The notes under the pieces were generated by a model. It was not told the DNA's origin. It made no database searches and saw only the letters and a program-made list of their open reading frames with translations. Shown here piece after piece: positions 52,641 through 60,970 of a stretch of 64,000 nt of DNA (positions are counted from its first letter, which is position 1; every line of letters begins with the position of its first letter). This stretch comes from Vigna angularis (lineage: Eukaryota; Streptophyta; Magnoliopsida; Fabales; Fabaceae), in the NCBI RefSeq assembly GCF_016808095.1, contig NC_068979.1, positions 26,455,460-26,519,459 on the forward strand, in the 5' to 3' direction. The position numbers were made by a program, and so were the translations under genes.

Positions 52641-53520
52641 GGGGCGGGGGGAGGGGGGGTGAATTGGATTAAGCCTTTTCTAAATGATCCTTTTAAAATC
52701 TTTATGATTTCTTTGGCTTTATTGAAATCAATAAACAAAAAGTGATTAATCAATAATAAAAGAGAAATAGTAGAGAAAGATCAACATAAACAATCTATAC
52801 TGGTTCGACTAATCATAAGCCTACATCCAATCCACCTTCAACAACCTTAGTTTAAGCTTTTGCCTTTGTTTTAACATATTAACCTAAGCATGTAATCAAT
52901 TATTTAATCACATAAGCCAATTATTCATTCAGTTTACAGTTATAATAGATCAGGTTATAAATGCAAAGGATTAGACAAAGTAAACTGGTTTAATCGATTA
53001 GGAAACTTATGTAATCAATTAATCCTATACTTAACCAAATTGTCTATCCAATTGCCATTCTAAACAGATTCTCTCACTTAAGAAACGAATTATGTCTAAC
53101 TTTTTGTTTTAGTCGGTTATATACTCTGTATAATCGATTATTACAGAACAATTTGTCCTTGTTAAGTATTTTAAGTGTGATCTGGTGAAATCTAATAGAT
53201 GATATACTATGTTTAATGGACTATTTCAACCAGAATGTGATATTCAATCTGTTTTAAGCATGATTCATTTAACAATTAATGAATACATATATCAATTACT
53301 ACAAAACAATTTGCCCATGTTAAGCATATTAAGTGATCTGGTGAAATCTAATAGATTATATACTATGTTTAATCGATTATTTCAACCAAAATGTGATATT
53401 CAATCTCTTTTAAGCATGATTCATTTAACAATTAATGAATACATATATTAAGGACAAACAAGATAAAGATAAAACAATTGTTATGTCATTTGTTGTGCAA
53501 GAAACCATAAAACCATTCTT
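52641..53520. mobile_element. Unidentified repeat insertion splitting old copia gag
   Basis: The gag reading is interrupted by about 0.88 kb beginning with a G-rich run (about 52630-52660) and GTGAATTGGATTAAGCC. It contains CTATACTGGTTCGACT and several AATCGATTA/AATCAATTA words. It also holds a 156-bp tandem duplication. Terminal repeats and target duplication were not resolved. Confidence 0.5.
53160..53452. repeat. 156-bp tandem duplication
   Basis: GATCTGGTGAAATCTAATAG starts at 53179 and 53335. The two units remain highly similar through ATTCATTTAACAATTAATGA and ACATATAT. Confidence 0.9.
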
Positions 53521-53786
53521 TTGTTCATAATAAAAAAACAAAGATATATAAGGAGGTTAAAGCTCCTCTATCAACACCCTTGAATCTTTCTTTTTGTTTT
53601 TCTATAACTCCTTCTTTTAAGCTACAGTAGGAGTGAAGGTGTCTTATGGAATAGTGAATCCATCTTCTATGATTTCCCATAAATCTAGAGCAGAAGAATG
53701 TCTTCATTTTGACACTCCAAAAATCATAATTTTCTTCTTTGAAAAATAGATACTGGAATTGATGTTGTTTGATTGGTAGTAGCCAT
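53521..53786 (-). pseudogene. Old copia gag, N-terminal piece
   Basis: The gag start ATG is at 53786 (minus; MATTNQTTSIPV). A frame break precedes the frame 53525-53707, which reads the KMKTFFCSRF...KEGVIEKQKERFKGVDRGAL region typical of copia gag. It continues at 51898-52640 beyond the insertion. Confidence 0.8.
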
Positions 53787-53860
53787 GAGTTGAGAAAATA
53801 TTTTCGAAGTAGTATAGAATGAAGTTATAGTATTTTACGTCCAGTAGATGACCAAACGTA

Positions 53861-53872
53861 GCTCTGGTACCA
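53861..53872 (-). promoter_or_regulatory. Primer binding site of old copia
   Basis: The sense strand reads TGGTACCAGAGC one base after the LTR end. It differs from the canonical TGGTATCAGAGC by one base and is complementary to initiator tRNA-Met. Confidence 0.85.
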
Positions 53873-54043
53873 CTGTTAGTATTTTGAGGTTGTGAAAGGA
53901 ATAATTGATGGGGTAGAGAAAATGTAGAGATAGTAGAATGTAGAGAAATTGTGGTTGTAGGTGTCTCAATTGTGGTAGATGTTGTCTTTCATCAAATGGT
54001 AGAGTACATGGGTATTTATAGACCAATAGATTATTTAGATCAT

Positions 54044-54206
54044 TGTTGAGGCCCAATTTAACTTGTTAGCCGTTGCTAGGACTCGGGTTCAATCCCCAAA
54101 TCCCCGGCAACGGCGCCAAAAACTTGATGAGGCCCAACTTAACTTGTTAGCCGTTGCTAGGACTCGGGTTCAATCCCCAAATCCCCGGCAGCGGCGCCAA
54201 AAACTT
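54044..54206. repeat. Two 81-bp tandem units containing tRNA-Asp-like acceptor/T-arm hairpin
   Basis: On the plus strand each unit has GCCGTTGC (54069-54076 and 54150-54157), GGGTTCAATCCCC (54085-54097 and 54166-54178) and GCAACGGCGCCA or GCAGCGGCGCCA (from 54107 and 54188). The outer parts pair as an 8-bp stem ending in GCCA, as in a tRNA acceptor. The centre matches a T-arm. The sense strand of the same 3' segment is the tRNA-Asp primer site. No D or anticodon arm is present. Confidence 0.8.
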
Positions 54207-55114
54207 GTTAACTCAAAAAATACTTGTTGGGCTCGATTTCGGCAAGTGCACCGAATCGTTCAAGTAATAAACCGGTAAGACCGGGTATCGTTTTCCCAAG
54301 AGACTCGTAATACTAGAGAATTGTGCGATTAACAACTCATATAGACTCAATAACATAACATCAATATACAGAACAAGTGCAGAAATATAAATTCATACAT
54401 AATTACAAGGTTGGACTTTGGTATTGAAGGCACTTGAAAATGGAAAAGACTAGAAATGGTATGAAATGACATTGCTAAGGTTAGTTTTCACCAATGCACT
54501 CTTGTGTATAACCAATTTTATCTCCTCTCTATCAATTTACTAAAGTCAATCCACTAAAACACTCTAGCCCTAATTCCTTAGGTGAAAGAGCCTAGGTTTT
54601 CCTTATCAAACCCCAATTCCTTGGCAATCTAACAAGCAAAACCCGCATTAAAGAGCTGGGATCTAAGACAACATGCGAATCATCTTCCATTCCTAGAATC
54701 AATGACCCACAAGGACTCCTATTTCAGTTCAAGATTTCATCTTACGTTCCCATAATCCATGAAACCCCAAAATCAAGCCATGAACGTTCCCATTACATGC
54801 AAGCTTTAAGATTGGAAACAAGAATACTAGCAATTGATAGAAAAGGCATATATATATTCAAATCATTCAACAATTACACAAGAATTCAAAGGCTACAACT
54901 AATCCCAATAAGATGGGTTTGGTTCTCCATTTCCATGGAGAACCCTAAGCTTACAAACATGGAAGATGGAAGAAGAAGGAGACCCAAAGGAAGAGGAGGA
55001 GATGTTCCCACAAGCTCCTCACGCCCTCCATGAGCTCCAGCCGTGAAATCGCGCCTCCAAATGACCAAAGACCCTTTCCCCTTCGCATTTTAGGGTTAAA
55101 TAGACACCTCTGCC

Positions 55115-55215
55115 ACATCAGAAAAATCGCGCCCGGCGCCCTCTGTCAGTCGCGCCCGGGCGCGAGACTCACTGGAAAGTCACGCCCGGGCGCCCCATTT
55201 CTCACGCCCGGGCGT
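55115..55215. repeat. CGCCCGGGCG palindromic words in gypsy LTR
   Basis: Four clustered words of the type CGCGCCCGGGCGCG, ACGCCCGGGCGCC and ACGCCCGGGCGTG are spaced about 25-30 bp apart. They stand just downstream of the promoter-like word on the sense strand, as in the LTR at 46659-48081. Confidence 0.8.
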
Positions 55216-55238
55216 GAAACTCTCTGGAAGCTGAAAGT

Positions 55239-55735
55239 GGACGAACGTCCTGGACGAGCGTCTTCTTAACTTGGACGAGCGTCCTCTTGTTAGCTCGCTG
55301 GACGAGCGTCCTCCCGTACGTCCACAGGACGAGCGTCCTCTCTAGCTGGACGAACGTCCACTTCTGGTATCTGGACGAACGTCCACTGCTCTCTTCGCTG
55401 GACGAGCGTCCTGCCTGGCTGGACGAGCGTCCTCTGCCTGTCTGGCTGGACGAGCGTCCATTTCTGCCTGGGACGAGCGTCCTCTTTCCTGGACGAGCGT
55501 CCACTTCTCTTGTAGGACGAACGTCCTCTCTGCTAGCTTGAACGAGCGCCCATTTCTTCGCCTTGGACGAGCGTCCGCTCTTCCACTCTGGACGAACGTC
55601 CTCATCAGCTCCTGGACGAGCGTCCTCTTTTGCCTGGCTGGAACGAGCGTCCCTCTCAGCTACTTGGACGAGCGTCCTCTCTGCCTGGCTTTTGGACGAG
55701 CGTCCTAGTCTTGTCTGGACGAACGTCCTCCATGA
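55239..55735. repeat. Array of about 21 GGACGARCGTCC palindromes
   Basis: GGACGAGCGTCC and GGACGAACGTCC recur about 21 times, with a few one-base variants, separated by unequal C/T-rich spacers. Each is an inverted repeat GGACG/CGTCC with a two-base centre. The Asp-Glu-Arg-Pro repeat ORFs here are by-products. Confidence 0.9.
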
Positions 55736-56175
55736 GCTCCTGGCCGAGTGTGCTCTTAGCTGCTGATGGCATTTCTGCGTGCTAATTTCTTGGTCCAGTT
55801 CTATCGTTTGTTGGAGAGTCTTCCAAGCTCATTTTTAGCTACAAAATAAGGGATTATTGATGAAAGTACATCAAAGTAGCCAAAAACACAAATATATAGA
55901 AAACAAGACAAAACAAGAGGATTAAGCAAGTTATAAGTTAGAAAGGAGTTGATTTTGCTACTAAAATGATGCTTAAAATATGGTAAAATTTAGCATTATC
56001 AATCATGCTAGCAAATTATGTGGAATGTCCTTGATTTTTACTTATATAGAATGTTCTTGATTTTTTTTCTTCATATCTTAGAATTTTTTACAATATTCTA
56101 GAACTTTTATTACATTTTAGTACTTTTGTCTTAGAATTTTCTATATTCTTTTAGAATTTACATTACACTTTAATA

Positions 56176-56735
56176 AATAAATATAAATTTTAAAAATTCT
56201 ATATTAACCAGAATAATGATCTTAATTAGTAGATAATGTATCACTAACTCAATTATTAAATACTTAATAACAAAGAGATTGAAACAGTATATATATATAT
56301 ATTCAAAAACTTTTTATATATATATAATTTAACTTTTTATTCCAAAACTAAACTTTGTAGTCTCGGTGGCTCATCACCAATGTTTGCATCATTTTTTGGT
56401 CACGGACCAAAAAATATGTAAGGTAGTGAAAATTTACTCACGACACATACAAATATCATGATAAACTCAAATCAATAATTAACATAAAGAATCAAATGTT
56501 AACCCAACACAATCCTTTTTGTTTATCCCTTATGGCTTATTCGTAACATAGACATCTTACTCTACTTGTGAAAGACTTATGTATAATAGATTCAAAAACT
56601 TTGCACATGTCATAACTCACTTTCAACTCTCATTAGCAATAGTTATTCCAAAACTAACGTCCATCTCGAGTATGACCGAAGTTAATTTATGATATCTACG
56701 AAATATGATTTTTTTTCAATCTCTAGTGTAAAATG
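56176..56735. other. AT-rich flank of old copia
   Basis: Short TATA-repeat stretches near 56290-56325. No gene recognised. Confidence 0.4.
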
Positions 56736-58035
56736 TGCATTTTATAGTGACTTTTATACCAATTATAATCCAATAAATATTAAAAGTGACGCGGTTTCAT
56801 AACTAGAAATAAGATAACACTTTTTATATCGGTTGTAATTATAACAAGTATAAAAACTTCTATGGTGACATTTTTTTAATAAATAAGAAAACTTTTTATA
56901 TCAATTCTAATTATAATCACTATAGAAAGTAGATGCTGTGACATTTTGTAATAAATAAGAAAACTTTATATACCAGTTTTAATTATATTTCGTATAGAAA
57001 GTAATTTTTTATTTTATTTATTTTAGTTATGATACATTAAAACCCTAAAATTTCCATATCTTTGCATTCATTATCCATTTGTGTCGTTCTTTCCATCCTC
57101 AACCCTAATCTCTAACTTCTCCCAAAACTTGTTCACCTTCGCCTCAACCATTTCCATGCTCTTCTCTGAACTGATAAAATGTTTTTGGTTTCGAGCGCGG
57201 AAACGTCTCTTTACCAAGAGCTATGGCATGCGTGAGTAGATCTACGTTAGGTTGCTCCTGGTTCTACTGTAGGTTGCTTGCGGTTTCGAATAGTGGTGAC
57301 GTGTTGGCTTGATGTGGTTGATGGCATGGTGGCTCTAGGCTTAATGTTGGATGGTGAGAGGTTGAACAACATGGTGGCTCAAAGTGTAATATGCATTTGG
57401 TTTACAGTGTAGGTGTTGGATTTACGATTTGGTGGAGGTAGTCTCATAGTGCATTTCTAGTTTTGATTTGGGGGTTCAGCGAAGGAGGCACGATGGTTGA
57501 TGGTGGCTTGCAAGATGAAGTTTTGTTGTCATGAGAAGAAGCATTGACATTATTCCGATTTTTGCAAGTTTTATGCATGGTGGTTTTGTTCCAAACGCGG
57601 TGGTGTGATGGAGATTAGTGGTGGTTGGCGACGAGGTCTATTGATGGTTTTAGGTTTATATTTTTTATTATTAAAGAATATGTGGAACTTGGAAAATTGG
57701 AAGCAAAATCTGGAAAAAATATGATAATAATTTGAGAAAATTGGAAACAAAATCTGAGAATAATCTAGAAAAATTGGAAACAAAATATGGAAAAAATCTT
57801 GGAATAATTTGGAAATATTAGAAACAAAATATGGTAAAAATTTGGAGAAAATATGAGTAAAATTTGTGAATTTCGCTTTCTATACCGGTTGTACCTTTAA
57901 TCAGTATAGAAAATGACTTTCTATATCAGTTTTGAAACCAGTATAAAAAAGTCAATAATTTCTTACCCATGCTTCTATATCAGTTTCAGAACGGGTATAA
58001 AAATATGATTTTAACTAGTATAAAAAAGTTTCTGT
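56736..58035. mobile_element. Probable DNA transposon with TATACCGGTT/AGTATAGAAA subterminal repeats
   Basis: The left side (56736-57010) and right side (57875-58035) both carry multiple copies of a motif like TTTCTATATCGGTT...TAATTATAA...AGTATAGAAA in both orientations, as in CACTA-type subterminal regions. The centre (57050-57870) is G/T-rich with repeated GGTGGCT words and TGGAAAAAATATGG-like repeats, and encodes nothing recognisable. Terminal CACTA ends and target duplication were not found, so the class is provisional. Confidence 0.45.
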
Positions 58036-58774
58036 ATCGGTGCTTACCGCACAGCAGAGCAAATGCAGAACCCTCATTTAACTCTCACTAATAGATATTT
58101 TGTGCTATCCGAATCTAATACTAGCAGAGTCAAAATAGCCTCAAAACAAAACCATTTTTCAATACATCACCAATCACAATTAAATTTGGTTTTAATTATA
58201 TTTTTTTTACTTTTGTTTTTTTCAGGTAAAACCTTGTCTGTGTAGTAAGGAGATCAAATTCTTGAACTATGATTTGACTACTGATTTTGGTAAGAAAGAT
58301 TCATCATATACACACTTCTCACTATACGCACACCCTTCATTTGAATGCAGTTAAGCTAAGGAAGATAAGGAAGGGTAGTTACTGATTCTTAATTAGTATT
58401 GTTGAGATAGCAAAATGTCGAACTTCATTCTTAGGAGTTCCATGTTATTAAAAATTTGTTACAAATTAAGAACACATGGAAATATAACATGAATCAAACC
58501 ACAAGAGAGGGGACTCAAGCATAAAAGCGAATAGATGCTTCAGCAAACATTTTCTTAAGTCAAATAATTACTTTTTTCTTATCGTTAATTGGGTGTCAAA
58601 TATTGTATGTGCAACAATTTACAAATAAATGGAAAGAAAGAAAGAACGGAAAGGGTGGTGCAAACTTGTTTTCTCATATAACATGATGAATCTTTTATTA
58701 TATCTCCTTCTACAATGTCAAAATATCCTTATTCTGGTCATTTTTAACAGACTGTCCATGATCTACCTTAGCCT
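58036..58774. other. Intergenic sequence
   Basis: No gene recognised. The five bases AGCCT before 58775 are the candidate left target duplication of the TRIM. Confidence 0.4.
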
Positions 58775-58975
58775 TGTTGGGTATTCAAGTGTGAGTTCAA
58801 GTTTCACATTGGATAGAAATGAGAAAGTAGAGCAATATATAAAAATGAAAGACCCATTAACTCATTGCCTTAAGGTTTTGGGTAAAGAATGATGTCGATT
58901 CCTTATATAGTTGGCTCAAATGTTATTGGTGTTTGTGTAACCCACATGGAACCTCCTCCTCGACAGACCCAACAG

Positions 58976-58987
58976 TGGTATCAGAGC
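58976..58987 (+). promoter_or_regulatory. TRIM primer binding site (initiator tRNA-Met)
   Basis: TGGTATCAGAGC, one base downstream of the first terminal repeat. Confidence 0.92.
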
Positions 58988-59136
58988 CGATGGTTTGTCT
59001 TGGTGACCTGGCAAAGGGTATTCAGGTAAGCAAGTTCCGTTAAGATACAAAGGTTGGAAAGGGCTACTCGTGGTTGTGGTTAGTTGGGAATGCTTCCGCT
59101 GGAGGGGGAGTGTACCTATGTGGAAGGGACTCACCC

Positions 59137-59148
59137 TTGAGGGGGAGA
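59137..59148 (+). promoter_or_regulatory. TRIM polypurine tract
   Basis: TTGAGGGGGAGA immediately before the second terminal repeat. A second GGAGGGGGAG run lies 36 bp upstream. Confidence 0.85.
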
Positions 59149-59335
59149 TGTTGGGTATCCAAGTGTGAGTCCAAATCCCACATTGGATAGAAATGAGAAA
59201 GTAGAGCAATATATAAAGATGAAAGACCCATTAATTCATTGCCTTAAGATTTTGGGTAAAGAGTGGTGTCAATCATTTATATAGTTAACTCAAATGTTAT
59301 TGGACAGGGTAACCTTCTCCTCGACAGATCCAACA

Positions 59336-60663
59336 AGTCTTACCACTTCAACAATTAAAATTTTATCTTCCTTTTCTCTGTTTTGTATAAAACCACTTGG
59401 TCTTTTATTTTTGCAGACCTTTGTCTTGTTACAACATATTGAATAACAAATTAACCATGTCTGATAAACTTCTATTTGATTTGTTATTGACCTTGATATA
59501 ATAACTATCTATGAATAAAATAGAATTCAACTTTGTAAAAAGGACGAGGCAAACCTGGTCCACGCAACTTATATTCAATTGAGATTAGTCGACTCCTTTA
59601 TCTACTAGTGAATTATTGGATAGTTTAACACCATATTGAGTTGAAATTGTTAATAAGGAACTACGTAAGTTTTGTGGTATTAATTAATTCTGGTTACTAG
59701 TGGTATGTTTATTTAATCTAATATTTGCTGGTAGGCATCCAGTGTTGGTTTTTTAATTGCAAGTTATTTGCTAGTGAGCATATTGTAAAACTACTTGAAA
59801 GAAATAAGAAATTTCTTGCTATTGACTAGGCAATTGGAGAAAATAGCTTCAACGCAATTGCCATTTGCTTTGGAAAATTTGTTCATACGAATTGACATCT
59901 ATTAAGTTTATTTCATATATATTCTTTTATCCACAAAGATAACAATATTAATTATGTCACACACACTCCATCTTCCATCTTCCATCTTCCATCTTCCATC
60001 TCGTGTACACAGACAAGCGAACACTAACACAAAAATACTTTTTAAATTTTGTTATTTTAGATTTTTAACCTCTGTTAAATGTTAAATATTTGACGTGATA
60101 GCAGAAAACATTAAATTGATGTCTGTTGTCTTTTAATAAACATTTTTTTTCGTATGTAATTATTTATTGATATTTCTTTATTTATTTCAATATTAATTTT
60201 TATTTAATTATTTGTTGTACTTTTTGACTTTTTTATTTGTTTGTTAATTTATTTTTAATTTGTTGTGTTTTTTTATAATTTATAATTCTTTAAATATTAT
60301 TCATTATGTAATTATTTTTGTTTACTTTTTTTGTAGTTGTTTATTAATTTGTTTTGAATGTGTAATGTACTTGAAATATTTTATTTATTTAAATAATAAT
60401 TATTATGTAATTAGTTTTTTTTTACTTTTTAATTTGTTTCTTATTTTATTTTTAATTTGTAATGTTTTTATTATAATTTATAATGATTTAAGTATTATTT
60501 ATTAAGTAATTTTTGTGTATTTCTTTCTTAGTTTATTATTAATTTGTATTCTTTATTATTTATTATTTGTTTAAATATTTATTATTATGTAATTATTTGT
60601 TTTTTTTTGTATTTGTTTGTTATTATATTTTTAATGCAATTTATTTTGCATTGGTTAATAGAA
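59336..60663. other. Intergenic AT-rich sequence
   Basis: A (CTTCCAT)n run lies at about 59968-60000. 60130-60650 is very T-rich with repeated TTATTTGTTT words. No gene recognised; the frame 60260-60505 is AT-driven low complexity. Confidence 0.4.
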
Positions 60664-60970
60664 ATGGTTAGAACTAGAGGTGCATCATCTTCTCGTGGTG
60701 AGGCTTAATCTTCATCACATGATGAAAGGAGAGGACCTACGACATATGCTCGTAGAAGACCATTGAAGAAAGTCACGTGGACGTCATTCATGGGGATGAG
60801 CGTGAGGAGTATATATAGCAAGGGTATCATGAGGATGATTATGTTGAGCAAGAGGATGTTTAGCAGGAGGATGTTCGTGAGGAAGAAGATGAAAGTGGAT
60901 TCCTAGGAGGTCCACAAGACACCTCCTTGTTTACTTATTACACCGAGCACATTGCAAGGCTGGGTTAGTG
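60664..60970 (+). pseudogene. N-terminal fragment of a plant mobile domain (PMD)-type gene
   Basis: ATG at 60664 opens a frame reading MVRTRGASSSRGEA, then a TAA. Frame-shifted continuations contain RRGPTTYARRRP, an acidic stretch and then FLGGPQDTSLFTYYTEHIARLG (about 60900-60968). This order (basic Arg-rich start, acidic linker, GGP.DTS..T.Y..H) is that of the N-terminus of plant mobile domain/MAIL-like proteins carried by MULEs in many plants (recalled resemblance). It is broken and ends tail-to-tail with the MULE transposase remnant. Confidence 0.6.

Larger units (their letters stand above)
54044..56001 (-). mobile_element. Gypsy-type LTR insertion, 1958 bp, with tRNA-Asp-like ends and palindrome array
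   Basis: Flanked by ATCAT at 54039-54043 and 56002-56006. The sense strand starts TGATAATGCTAAATTT and ends GGGCCTCAACA, so TG...CA ends are kept. No coding region is present, as for a solo LTR. A CTATTTAACCC promoter-like word lies at about 55095. A tRNA-Asp primer-site sequence (TGGCGCCGTTGCCGGGGA) that normally lies just outside the LTR occurs twice inside its 3' end, within 81-bp tandem units. A GGACGARCGTCC array occupies 55239-55735. Confidence 0.8.
37997..56175 (-). mobile_element. Old Ty1-copia retrotransposon, split by nested insertions
   Basis: The outer ends are two related LTRs (37997-38310 and 53874-56175), both with TGTTAGTATTTTGAGG at the left and CACTTTAATA at the right. The initiator-tRNA-Met primer site lies next to the right LTR, so transcription ran on the minus strand. 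Flanks ACTAA (left) and AATAA (right) may be a one-mismatch 5-bp target duplication. Order on the minus strand: 5' LTR, gag (two pieces), loss of protease, integrase and part of RT, then RT/RNase H (two pieces), 3' LTR. Intervening DNA is other transposons. LTR divergence, stops and frameshifts mark it as the oldest layer here. The element is dead. Confidence 0.85.
53874..56175 (-). repeat. 5' LTR of old copia, split by a gypsy-type LTR
   Basis: The LTR consists of 53874-54043 and 56007-56175 (about 339 bp together), homologous to 37997-38310. The break carries an exact ATCAT duplication around the insert. Confidence 0.85.
58775..59335 (+). mobile_element. TRIM (terminal-repeat retrotransposon in miniature), 561 bp
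   Basis: Two direct repeats (58775-58974, 200 bp; 59149-59335, 187 bp) begin TGTTGGGTAT and end GACAGA(C/T)CCAACA. TGGTATCAGAGC, complementary to initiator tRNA-Met, lies one base after the first. TTGAGGGGGAGA, a polypurine tract, directly precedes the second. The internal region is about 170 bp and encodes nothing. The flanks AGCCT and AGTCT are an almost exact 5-bp duplication. The layout is diagnostic of a TRIM, which must borrow all proteins from autonomous elements. Confidence 0.93.

Noticed and set aside
54062..54118. A genuine tRNA gene
   Set aside because: It has an acceptor-like stem and T-arm word but no D arm, anticodon arm or A box; better explained as LTR/primer-site sequence derived from tRNA-Asp.
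55239..55735. CRISPR-like array (short palindromic repeats with spacers)
   Set aside because: The DNA is plant nuclear, repeats are 12 bp, spacers vary from about 8 to 30 bp and are C/T-rich, and the array lies within an LTR bounded by a target duplication.
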